From Membranipora membranacea (lineage: Eukaryota; Bryozoa; Gymnolaemata; Cheilostomatida; Membraniporidae), in NCBI GenBank assembly GCA_914767715.1, contig OU612072.1, positions 12,340,001 to 12,400,000 of the forward strand: a DNA stretch of 60,000 bases, written 5' to 3'. Below the pieces are notes generated by a model that did no database searches, was not told the DNA's origin, and saw only the letters and a list, made by a program, of their open reading frames with translations. The position numbers were made by a program, and so were the translations under genes. Below, one piece after another: positions 48,905-60,000 of the stretch; position 1 is the stretch's first letter; each line of letters starts with the position of its first letter.

Positions 48905-51900
48905 AATCTTTTCTTTTCATTTCATTATGATAAAAATTGAAAGCATTCCATTTGAAAAGTTGGCTCACAATATTTGTAAGCACAGAAAACTCTTAGTAAT
49001 GAGTATGATGACCCGACAACATACTTATTTTCAACTCTTCTGTGTTGTACCATACCCTACGTTATATTTTGTGCAATCTGTTAATATTGGCAGCAACTGG
49101 ATAAATAGAATACATCAGCTAAACTATGCTAGCAGAATTATCAGAAAACTTTGCTGCTAATATAAATGTACAAAATCGCTCACCAGATGAGCAAGGAATT
49201 ACTTTGTATCAACTGTCCTACATGCCTAAGTGGAGAGAAGTGATATGTGAATGAGGCCATATCTTCCACAGAACCACTGACCACTGAAAACATGCTGACT
49301 GATGCTAAAGAAAACTCAAACTTGGTGTCACAGCAAGTATTGGCATAGTCTAAACCACACTCATTGTGATTATTGAGAGTGAATGACTTTCAGCTATTTC
49401 TATTTGTTAGCCAAAGATGCTCTGAGCATGGAGTTAGCTCTGAATGTTATGGTATGTGGGCTGAGGGAGGCAAAGGTAAATCAACTATCGTAAGCCTGGT
49501 ATATATTCATTACCTGTCTACAAAGGAGCTCTTGATGTTATACTATATCTTTCCCAGCCATCTCAGTTATATGGTGTACAGGAAACAATTTTGGCATAGT
49601 TTTCTCTCACTCTTGGATTGAAGTCCCCTAGTAGGTGTTGGCACTAGTACAGATAGTATTAAAATGATAGACTAGTGGCCACACCGTTTAATGTAATAAA
49701 TTTTAATCTGTCAGCTTGAGTGCCACAAGCAGGGAGGTTGGCCAATAACAGGCATAATTACATAACTACCTTGATATCCTTGTTGTCAAAATTTTTAATT
49801 GTCCAATTAAGAATAATTAACACTGTTTGTTAATCCTTCACACACATTCCATTGCACTTGTAGCAAGTCATCATGACACACATGTGGAATCAGAGAGACA
49901 GGAGTCATTGTAAGCTGACCTAAGTTCCTGTCTTTTGCTGCTGATAATGAATGCCGTGAGTTTTTAATTTCGCGAATATTCATTTTTATAATGATGGTTG
50001 TTTGGGTGTAAGTGCAATCATGATCATTCTTTGACGGAAGAGTGAGGGGGCGGGAAGTTGTAACATTTTATGCAAAATACTAGATAGTTGTCCAAATTCC
50101 ATTTGTATATTTTTATCAAATTATTTCACCAAACTCTGCTTCAAAGCTCATCATTGTACAGAGTTATTATGCCAAGAATGGGATTGCCTCGCAAAAAAAC
50201 CTTAAATTCTCTGGCTCCCTTATTCTCCAGTATTTACAAAAAAGTTTCATTGATTTTCCGCGCTTCTTGGTCAACTTCAAGAGTTGAGCCAGCATTATAT
50301 GATAATCTGTGTGTTTATCCACAGGGTTGTCCATTTTTAAATCTACTGGTACCCTATAAGTTCATTGAAGGTCGCCTCTGAATGCCAGTGTAAATAAAAT
50401 TAACATTCTTACTGGCTTATCTTGATTATGACTTCATGGGTAAATAACTTGGATACCAACAATACATCCAATTATGCTTGGCTAAGATGTTGATGTCAAG
50501 TGAAAGGTAAACAATTGGCAAATAGACACTGTGAGAATCTTGTTCAAATTCAATAATAAGCTAATCTCATTGAAAATGATCAGACAGACAGATCAAACTG
50601 TACACTGTAGCCATTAATTGCTTGCATCAAAGAATTTGGTATGTTAAAGAAGGTTCTATCAAGCTGAAATTCCAATCATTTCAACAAATTCAGACTAGGG
50701 GCTTGCAGGGCCATTACAGCTGTTAAATTTTAAAGCGATAAATTATTGCCTGGTCAGCCTCTTGGCAGATAATCTTTCAAAGCTCTCAGATTATTATTAT
50801 CGGCTGCATTGATAAATTTAGAATTTACAGTGACCACCAGACATTCTGTACAAACGAGTTCTATTGTGTCATTGAATGATAGGCCTGTTTGATTTACTCA
50901 TGCTTCTCTCTACTCATATACCATAAAATTCAATTAATGGCTACAATGTACAGTTTAATCTGCCTGATCATTTTCAATGAGATTAGCTTATTGAATTTGA
51001 ACAAGATTCTCACAGTGTCATTTGCCAATTGTTTACCTTTCAATTGACATCAACATCTTAGCCAAGCATAATTGGATGTATTGTAGGTATCCAAGTTATT
51101 TACCCATGAAGTCATAATCAAGATAAGCCAGTCAGAATGTTCATTTTGTTTACACTGGCATTCATAGGCGACCTTCAAAGAACTTATAAGGTACCAGTAG
51201 TGCTGGCTCAACTCTTGAAGTTGACCAAGAAGCGCGGGAAAATCAATGAAACCTTTTTGCAAATACTGGAGAATAAGGGTGCCAGAGAATTTAAGGTTTT
51301 TTTTGCGAGGCAATCTCATTCTTGACATAATAACTCTGTACAATGATGAGCTTTGAAGCAGAGTTTGGTGAAATAATTTGATAAAAATATACAAATGTAA
51401 TTTGGACAATTATCTAGCTCTTTGCATAAAATTTTACAACCTCCCGCCCCTCACTCTTCTGACAAAGAATGCTCATGATTGCAATTACAACCAAACAACC
51501 ATCATTATAAAAATGAATATTCGTGAAATTCAAAACTCATCGCATTCATTATCAGCAGCAAAAGACAGGAAGTTAGGTCAGCTTACAATGACTCCTGTCT
51601 CTCTGATTCCGCAAGTGTGTCATGATGACTTGTTACAGGTGCAATGGAATGTGTATGAAGGATTAACATACAGTGTTAATTATACTTAATTGTACAATTA
51701 AAAATTTTGACAACAAGGATATCAAGGTAATTATGTAATTATGCCTGTTATTGGCTAACCTCCCTGCTTGTGGCACTCAAGCTGACAGATTAAAATTTAT
51801 TATTTTAAACGGTGTCGCCACTAGTCTAACATTTTAATACTATCTGTACTAGTGCCAACACCTACTAGGGAACTACCATGCAAGAGTGAGAAAGAAATAT

Positions 51901-52604
51901 GCCAAACATGCTTCCTGTACACCATATAACTGAGATGGCTGGGAATGATATAGTATAACATCAAGAGCTCCTTTGTAGACAGGTAATGAATATATACCAT
52001 AGTTGATAGTTGATTTACCTTTGCCTCCCTCAGCCCACATACCATAACATTCCGAGCTAACTCCATGCTCAGAGAATCTTTGGCCAACAAATAGAAATAG
52101 CTGAAAGCCATTCACTCTCAATAATCACAAGGAGCGTAGTTTAGACTATGCCAATAATCAGTACTCATACTACTTGCTGTGACACCAAGTTTGAGTTTTT
52201 TTAGCATCAGTCAGCATGTTTTCAGTAGTCAGTGGTTTTGTGGATAATATGGCCTCATTCACATATCACTTCTCTCCACTTAGGCATGTAGGACAGTTGA
52301 TACAAAGTAATTCCTCGCTCATCTTGGGAGCGATGTTGTACATTTATATTAGCAGCAAAGTTTTCTGATAATTCTGCTACCATAGTTTAGCTGATGTATT
52401 CTATTTATGCAGTTGCTGCCAATATTAACAGATTGCACAAAATGTAATGTAGGGTATGGTACAACACAGAAGAGTTGAAAATCAGTATTTTGTCGGGTCA
52501 TCATTCTCATTACTAAGAGTTTTCTGTGCTTACAAAAATTGTGAGCCAACAATCCGAATGGAATGCTTTCATTTTCCATCATGATGAAACGAAAGGAAAA
52601 GATT

Positions 52605-52639
52605 TGCCCCGGCGGGGATTTGAACCTGGGCCTCCCGCA
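52605..52639 (-). other. tRNA 3'-half relic in right arm
   Basis: Mirror copy of the relic at 48871-48904, with the B box intact. Its presence in both arms shows it was part of the unit before the arms formed. Confidence 0.5.
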
Positions 52640-52934
52640 ATATAGATTTTGATGCTACCTTGCACAGCAATATCTATTCATTACAGCATATCTTGCCTGG
52701 TCATCTAAATACAAACTCATTGAATACAATGTCAATCCCATTGTATGCTATTGACTAGAACTGTAAAGGCTTATACTATGACTATACAATAGCAATAATG
52801 AAAGTAATTTATTTAGCAGGCAGGGTTAATTACACAATAATGGTTGCTGGTTGGGTAATGATATATAGGTCAGTTTCTGACAATTCTAGAATTGTACAGA
52901 ATTGTCAGACAATTCTTGGGTATGAAACGCAGTG

Positions 52935-54172
52935 ATCACTCTTTTTGTTTTCTCAGCCAAGAGCAAAGCAGCAAATAAGCTTGAATAAAACTAGTTCATT
53001 ACTATGAAACTCAAATAGTAAACAAAATTTAGCTTAGGAACCAAACAACTTTGATGAGTGGTTCGCAGGACCAGCCCAGCCAAAATACCATTACATTTTC
53101 TGCATTAGTTGGATGACTGATGGCAATTCAGAATGGTTTGACTTATCTTGGTCCCTTTCATGTTTCTTTGTTATGAAATTGAATAGAGCACTTCTTTCAT
53201 TCAGTCAACTGATTGTTTACTTTTAACTATAATTTCAATGTGTTTCTATCGTAGGCCAGTGTAAGATTACAAAGATGAATCTTATTAACCTTTCTATTGC
53301 CATAATGGGGGGGGGGGGGCGTTAATCTATTAATTAATAACATAAATAAATAAATAATAAATAATTCACATACAGCCCTAGTCTATAGTTAAATTACAGT
53401 GTCACAATGTGTGTCAAGGCAGGTGCACTGCATGACATTGATTTTCTAATGAATTATAAATCAACATATCATTAATCATCATGCTTTATGCTGTTAAGTA
53501 AGGCTTTGCGGAATGTCCCACTGGGTAATTACCGTGATGTCACATCAAAATCAGCCCAGTACAATTTTATGACACAGTTATGCAATGCATGGCTCATTAT
53601 TGATTTTGTAGTGAATTGTAAATCAGCTGGTCATCAATCATCATGCTGTATGCTGCTAAGTAAGGCTCAGCGGAATTTCCCACTGGGTAATTACCGTGAT
53701 GTTATATGTTTTGAATGTAAATTTGAGCAAAGCATATTGGTAAAAGTAAGTCGCATAAAATTTGTTTGGTAAATAATATTATTCCCCACACAAGTAAACC
53801 CCTGTAGGTGTACTAACAAGTCTCTGTAATAAATGCTGTACCTGAACTACTCAACCTCTTTAACAGAGACAGCTTTGAAAACAGCATGGATAATTGCTCA
53901 GATCTGCATGGTTGATTAAATCACTTCATGATCTCACAAGTATGTATAATGGTAGTAATGAAATTATATGTTAACCATTAATGACAGATATTTAACCAGT
54001 CAATCAGATACTAATGTGGATGCCTTATCTAGGGCTCTAGGCATATCAAGGAGTATGTCCGGCTTGTACCTCTCATTCGAATCTAGTGTTTCATCTGAAT
54101 ATGAGTGGAAGTGGATATGCTTTTGCTGCTGGAATAAGTTGCGAAGAAAACAATCATTCATTAGATATCTAG
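52935..54172. other. non-coding region
   Basis: Contains a poly(G) run (about 53307-53319), an AAATAAATAA tract and a two-copy direct repeat at 162-bp spacing. No gene is seen before the methyltransferase-like frame. Confidence 0.6.
53438..53702 (+). repeat. two-copy direct repeat, 162-bp spacing
   Basis: 53438-53540 and 53600-53702 align, sharing AATCATCATGCT, TAAGTAAGGCT and CCCACTGGGTAATTACCGTG. Confidence 0.75.
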
Positions 54173-54823
54173 GAGAATCGCTGGGAGAATGGTATCACTG
54201 TGTGGATTGAGAAACATGGTAACAGACCAATTTGGGAATACATGAACAATGACTATCTCAAAAATCTCCCTAAATCACCTCCAGACATCAAGGTATCCGT
54301 GCCCATGTGTCGGGATGCCAAGGATATGCTCATGTTATACAAGCTAGGCTTCACTGTGGTTGGTGTGGAGTATGTTGGAGCAGCCATTGAGAAGTTTTTT
54401 AAAGAACATCAATTACAAAAACAAGATGATGTGTGTGATCCTTGGATTTCTGCTTTCCATGTACCCACAAAAAGCAACGATGGTAGAATCATTCTCCTGC
54501 AGGGAGATCTCCTGAAGTGTACACCAGACAGCCTGCCCTTTCCTCAGTATGATATAATATAGGACCGAGGAGCGTTTGGTCCCGTCAATGTTGCTGACCG
54601 GGAGGAGTACGCTTGCTTAATGCTCAGAATATTAGCGTCAGATGGTATTCACCTCATAGATACAGATGAGCTCGGGAACAAATTTGGAGGTCCTCCAACG
54701 CATGTTGGTAAAGAAGATCTGCTCAAGCTCTACGGTACAGAATGTTCAATTATTGAGGTCAATCGCCATGATGTTCCGAAACCAGATCACCCCAGACAAG
54801 GAATAATGCTGAAAAAAGGCTAA
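54173..54823 (+). pseudogene. thiopurine S-methyltransferase-like sequence with in-frame stop
   Basis: About 217 codons of the TPMT family of SAM-dependent methyltransferases. Visible blocks are NRWENGIT near the start, VPMCRDAKDM and GFTVVGVEYV (SAM-binding region), LLQGDLLKC, YDII, DRGAFGPVNVADREEY and a C-terminal GKEDLLKLYG. At 54560-54562 a TAG occupies the position where the family normally has Trp before DRG, so one TGG to TAG change breaks it. The frame starts just after TATCTAG, which is a stop in frame but could be a splice acceptor; the first residues of the family are missing. All of it lies in one exon, which fits a retrocopy, but no poly(A) tail or target duplication was found. 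The alternative is a gene with a sequencing error at that base. Confidence 0.7.
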
Positions 54824-57042
54824 ACAATATGAAGTTGTCAACGTCATCAGGAAGCTTCATTAAAGTTGGACTGGTTACCAATATATACTAACACAGATCC
54901 TTGGTTAAACTCATATCAAAATCATAGTGAGACTTGTTGCAAATTGATGATGTCTGTAAAATAGTATGTTTAGTGTAATTTACCATAATGAGCTAAGAAT
55001 TTACCCAAATATCACCTAGAATCAGATATGAAACTGACAATAATAATGCAATTTATGTTTTAATGTTTTAAAATTTGACAAAAATAAATTGTCAATGAGT
55101 CCATCACATTGGTTGGTTTGGTGTGTTTTTCATCATAGCTTAACAAAATATTAAAAGTTAAAAACTAGTGTGGCAATGAGGCTCTATGTTCGCAGTAGAA
55201 TCTGATATGCTATTTGAGATATTGATCCCAAAAATAGGCTACACCAGGGCGGCCAGTAGATGCTGCTTCAACACCTCTCTAAAAGACGATGTTTGATAAT
55301 TATACCTGTATTGTTCTGTCTCAGACTACCTCTGGTCAGATAATTGCCCCTTATATCAACCTCAAATGGGTTTTTATCTCAGTAAAGCTTGTCAACTATC
55401 AAATCAGCATTAGGTCTTTGGGTTTTTCTTTCTTACACCCTCCACCCTGCACCCTGTACCCGAATTGAATAGAAAAATGCCAATCGACTTCCTGCTAGTG
55501 CACAAAGATGCTGAGTATATGAGGATATAAGGAAGGAAAACTGAGAACGTAGCAATGAATGAGAAATTGCCCAGTATCAGAAAGACACGGGATCCTGCAT
55601 TGCTCATGAGGTTAGACCACTGTTGCCACGCAGCCAAATGTGTGCTTATAGAATTCTGTATAGCTCAAAACTAATAAATTGATGCTGCAATCTCAGCATT
55701 GTCACCTAATGAGCAAATGATTTACACAAACTGATCGTCAAAATTAGGGTATGAAATCAATTATCTATCGACAGACACGGGTGACATAGTTACCGTCTTA
55801 CTGATGCAAACTGTACACGTCATAAGCTGGTGCGTAGATTTCATGCCCTGATTTTGAAGATCAGTTAATGCAAATTATTTGCCCATTAGGTGACAACACT
55901 GAATTAGATTCTTCTCTTAGAATGGAAATAGTATCATAGCGTTATACGGTTAGGACACTAAACACAGGGACCCATCTGACTGTTATCTGATTGGCTGTCC
56001 CTAGTAGCATGAATAATTAGCCTGAGAAATTGTCTTGTTAACAAAATTGCAAACAGTAATTATACCCCATACAGTGTCGATGATTAGGGCATTTCTAGAT
56101 TGCTACTAGGGACTGGCTATTTTTGCAAGCCCTTTGTTTTGCAAAAGAAAGCTAATGATGCTATTCCAGATATGGAATTCAATGGGTGACAATTATGAGA
56201 TGTAAGTCTCAATTAATTATCTTGGGAGCTATGCAGAATTCAATGAGCACAAATTTGCATGAGTGGCAGCAGTAGTTTAAGGGGCGAAAAAGAAGGCTAC
56301 CCGTACCTAAGGCCATAAGAAAGAAAAGAAAACTCAAACTTAAGAATTTGAACAATTTCTTAAAAAAACCATATCGATTTTCCAAGGAGTTGAGTGACCA
56401 GAGGAAGATGGCGAGCCCAGGGCTAATGTTTGTGGTAACAAGAGTGATGTCGACACTGAGATATCAGGGGCTAAAGCATGTGCTAAGAGTGTGTCAGCCA
56501 TCCGGACATTATATTTGATTATTCACTTACTATAAGTACATGGCAGAAAGATGAAAGCATAATGACGCATAGGAATGCGTCAAATAACAGGATATCAACC
56601 TGTTACAAACGCTTCAGGCAGACTAGCTGAAATTTTTCAACCCATTAGACAAATTTAATTGGCAATCACAAAGTCACATGCTTAAAAATATATCCCTGAC
56701 TAAAAACTAGAAACCTTTTATCTTTGTTGATGCCAAAGAAAAATGGGTGAATGACTTTAAAGAGGTACAATCAACCGCTTCAGGATTGAGCTTTGAGATA
56801 AGTGATATCAAGCTAAGAGATAAGTTTGGTAAATTGCACTGTGCAAAATCAGTTCCTATTCAATGATTATACACTGGGCATAAGTCTGAATAATCATGTT
56901 TATATCACAGAGTAAGGATATACAGAGAGGACAGTTCAATGATAGTTATAGTGCCTGCGGTTTTTGATTCATTGGGGGAAAATTGTGCACAGCTGGATGC
57001 CAAAAACTCATTATCTCTATATGTTATAATGACATTTTTCTT
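54824..57042. other. non-coding region with small inverted repeats
   Basis: Holds the foldback element at 55694-55901 and a short hairpin pair CCCTAGTAGCA/TGCTACTAGGG at about 56001 and 56103. AATAAA near 55084 may serve the methyltransferase-like sequence. No gene is identified. Confidence 0.6.
55694..55901. mobile_element. small foldback element
   Basis: A 208-bp sequence whose ends, CAGCATTGTCACCTAATG and its near-complement ending CAACACTG, are inverted for about 75 bases each side. Typical of a MITE with long terminal inverted repeats; no coding content. Confidence 0.65.
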
Positions 57043-57453
57043 GCAGACATCCCTACCTTTGATGGGCCATAATTCATTCTGTATTTATTCTAAAGACTGA
57101 TTTCCAACTTTCAAGCTATACACCATAGTATTGTCATTTTGTGCTAGGATTCATAGGCTAAGAGTAATCCAGGTTTTTAAAATGAGTTTTTTCATATAGA
57201 TTTACATGTAACAATTGTTAGACGGCTGGTCATCAAAATTAGGAAATGGCTGTGCATTGACCTAAGCCCCATGTAAATCTATATGATAAAACTCATTTTC
57301 AAAACCTGGATTACTCATAGCCTATGTATCCTAGCAAAAAATGACAACAATATGGTGTATAGCTTGAAGATTGGACATTTCGGAAAAGCCGGAAATCAGT
57401 CTTTAGGATAAATACAGAATGAATTATGACCTATCAAAGGTGGCTATGTCTGC
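57043..57453. mobile_element. foldback MITE with arms of 165-185 bases
   Basis: Arms 57043-57208 and 57270-57453 are inverted copies, sharing GCAGACAT at the ends, CATTCTGTATTTAT, AAGCTATACACCATA, GAGTAATCCAGGTTTT and ATATAGATTTACATG at the centre. The loop is about 61 bases. No open frame. Confidence 0.8.
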
Positions 57454-60000
57454 ATGACAAAACTCCACTGTAACTTGTACATATTCTGAAATTGGCAGGT
57501 GGCCAGATTGATGAATTTCCCCCAGTGGTAAAGACCGCAGGCACTATAACGATCATTGAAGTGTCCCCTCTGCATATCCTTACTCTGTGTTTATATCTTC
57601 ATTATTCCACTTTATACAATGATTATACCACATTCCTGGCAAAATTATGCAACTATAATTATTCAATGTATGGTATAAGTAGACAAATTTATTCAATTCA
57701 ATTCTAATTATGCAATGTAGGTATAAATTCATCTATTTATACCATCATTATCCCGCTTGGAATAAGCTCTGAATAGGAACCGATTATGCACAGTGTTGGT
57801 TTGGTAGGTGCTTTCCTGTTTTTTGTGGCCAATTTTACCGGGTATGATATTTCACTGGGTATGATATTAAAGTCTGTGGGTAATTCTCATAAAATTTGGC
57901 TCGCACAGTTTGAGGGACTTAGTGAGGTTATATGTACCTCTATCTTATTCAATGTTACTTTTACCTGCACACCATGTGATGAATCATAATTCTAACATAG
58001 GGTCAATGACCAATGCATGATACCAAAAAACATGAAAAGGACACACAAATCACCATGCTACCCTTATATGCTAGCAGCGATCTAACTAAATGCTGTTCAC
58101 AAAAGTACTCAGTAATGTTTAACAGTCATTGACCTGAATTTTTACTTTGGCAACAACAACCTTAAACGGATCTCTGGTTTTCAGTCAAATAGATAATTAT
58201 TAGCATGATAAATTAGTTTGATTGCGCATTAAATCGAATAATGGGCGAAGATTTTCAGTTTGTCTGCCTTACGCTATTGTTACTATACAGGTTGATATTG
58301 TGAGGAACGGATATTGGTACTATCCTATACTAAAGTATATGCTGTTTACTATTAGTATGTATAGTTGTTCTATAACCGTCCTACTTTTAAATTTGGTTCT
58401 AACTATGGTTCTAGTAATGGTTTATAAATCTTGCACTCCGGACACTTCTAAATGTCACTTGATTGTTGTGTAATTTATTGGTGGTTCTAATTTGGAGTTA
58501 CCTCCTCTTTCATGCACTGGAGAAATACAAGATCGCTCAAATCTATTAAAACGTGGTTCCAATTGGTAATACTAGCACTCTGGTGAGTACGAGGTATTTA
58601 ACTTATTAATTTCTAGTGACGAACAGCGGGTTCCCACTACTCCACAAAGCAATTTACTAAGGGGTTGTTATTGAGCCTGACCTTTTCTTAGCTTCACTAG
58701 AAGTTGCCTTCGAGCTGTTTAAGAAAGGTTCCTGCCGATAACCTGCTAAGACCCCTGTCTTGTTCTAACAGTAAAACTGTTGATGAGTTTTGAGACAATG
58801 CTTTTACACCACAAAGTCAATATTATCCTTAGATGTTAGTACGACACAATCACTATTTATGAATGTGTTCAGGTACGTTTGATAATTTTGTTATTCAACT
58901 TGGGTGACTGGTTTTAATTATGAGCACCTACTTGATCTCTGCATAGTGCCTGGAAGCCCAATCAGGTAATCAAGGCGGTGTATCAGTATCAAAGGCCTCT
59001 TAGCTTGTTGTCGTCTGATGAGCTGTCTGGGGCTGCCTTTGTTGTATTTACTCCATGATTAATTACTTCCTTGTCACCCTGAAAATTACTTGGTACTTGG
59101 TACTATGACGTTTTGGAAAACCAAATTCCTGAAGATTACTTGGTACTTGGTACTATGACGTGTTGGAAAACCAAATTACTGCGTCACTGGAATTCCTATT
59201 TTCTGACCGGATTAGCATGCTCCGGTTGTCTTCGTTACATCCTTGATAGATTACTTCTGCTTCTCTCTGCTTGTTGTGTATGCTTGTGACTACTTAACAC
59301 CATGGAGGTTACTGGGTGCATTTGTTTTTATATCTATCTGTACCCTCTGACTTCTGCGGCTGAATATAACTACATATCTCAAGTGCCCATTTTTGGTACT
59401 GACAATATCCTGTTAATTGATCCATTCATCTGCATCTTTATGCTTTCATCTTTCCCCGCCAATTCTGCAAGAAGCTTTTTGGTGAGCAAATGCCAGAAAC
59501 TTGATGTTGGGAATTTCAGTCTTTGACTGTTATATATCTTAAGCACTGAGGACACATTCTATTCATACATTCTAATCATACATTCTATTCCTACACATGT
59601 TTTGTCTGTTATAATAATCCTTTATTAATGCTACGACTGTAACTATTTTTAGCAAGCTTACACTCTTCCCTCCTACAACTTGACACTTCATGTTTGCTAG
59701 CGGACGAGACTAAACGCACTGATTATCTTTACTAATTTATACATTAAATCTTTGCAGTTCTGTTAGTTTTAGTTAGATAGTTAGTACACAATAAAACCAT
59801 AGTATAGTTGACAAACAACACATTTTTATGCCTGGCTGGTAGCCTTGTTTTAAACAGACTTTTCGACTGTCAGGTTGCTGTTAAGCCTTACTCGTTCATC
59901 AGAACAAGTTGGAGATCGGGAAAAATTATGCCAAGCCCATGCTGGCTATCCTGACAAGATAGAATTTCCCAACATTGATACTGAAAATATTAACCTAGCA
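57454..60000. other. non-coding tail of the window
   Basis: AT-rich DNA in which I can support no gene. A 50-bp tandem pair lies at 59080-59179. Short open frames (for example 58222-58473 and 59302-59526) show no recognisable motifs or splice signals. Confidence 0.55.
59080..59179 (+). repeat. tandem pair of a 50-bp unit
   Basis: Two adjacent copies with ATTACTTGGTACTTGGTACT, ATGACG and TTGGAAAACCAAATT, differing at a few bases. Confidence 0.85.

Larger units (their letters stand above)
48575..52934. mobile_element. long inverted-repeat (foldback) element
   Basis: The left arm 48575-50620 and right arm 50931-52934 are inverted copies of each other around a loop of about 310 bases. By eye the arms are closely similar, with scattered substitutions and small indels. 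The outer ends read CACTGCGTTTCATACCCAAG inward, followed by a palindromic AATTCTAGAATT; ATC flanks both ends and may be a 3-bp target duplication. Open frames in the arms (for example 49373-49621 and 51873-52121) are mirror images but lack family features and diverge by frameshift, so I do not call them genes. Either a large foldback transposon or an inverted duplication of an older element. Confidence 0.8.

Noticed and set aside
49373-52121. Mirror-image open frames in the foldback arms
   Set aside because: The right-arm copy departs by a frameshift after about 40 codons, and no domain motif is seen.
59302-59526. Possible small membrane protein near the right edge
   Set aside because: Hydrophobic but without motifs, splice signals or a paralogue in the window; its length is within chance for AT-rich DNA.

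Overview
The window is metazoan nuclear DNA: AT-rich and intron-bearing, with GT-AG splice sites, AATAAA poly(A) signals, satellite DNA, a LINE, an LTR relic and several MITE or foldback elements. I see no bacterial gene organisation. The collagen-like genes and a PHD-finger LINE suit a marine invertebrate. A non-bilaterian such as a sponge or cnidarian is my guess; the sequence does not prove it.

Layout: (1) 1-4597, a 178-bp satellite array split by a solo LTR (2680-3475). (2) 4596-8388, gene A1 inside a segment repeated almost base for base at 25029-28836 (gene A2). (3) 8464-9943, a block shared with 35062-36389 and partly with 30360-30840. (4) 9944-12226, a second satellite array. (5) 12652-12858, a possible decayed collagen-family exon. 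(6) 14884-23576, three tandem genes B1, B2 and B3. (7) 25443-39197, A2, A3 and a broken A4. (8) 40258-41727, a third satellite array. (9) about 43300-48470, a dead PHD/endonuclease/RT LINE carrying two MITEs. (10) 48575-52934, an inverted repeat with 2-kb arms. (11) 54173-54823, a thiopurine methyltransferase-like sequence with an in-frame stop. (12) 55-60 kb, mostly non-coding DNA with small foldback elements.

The main biology is one gene family, A1-A4 plus B1-B3. Every member has three coding exons joined by phase-0 introns. Exon 1 encodes a short cytosolic tail and one transmembrane helix. Exon 2 encodes a dibasic, furin-like site (REKR, RQKR or a variant). The last exon encodes a secreted C-terminus ending in a shared Cys motif, roughly G-[AP]-C-x(5-8)-T-x-C. 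B1 and B2 carry interrupted Gly-X-Y collagen repeats. B3 and all A genes have little or none and are short Cys-rich peptides. The layout (membrane tether, convertase site, Cys-flanked short collagen) resembles nematode cuticle collagens, but the splice sites do not look nematode. I infer that these are membrane-tethered precursors of small extracellular-matrix proteins which amplified in tandem, with satellite arrays at several duplication edges.
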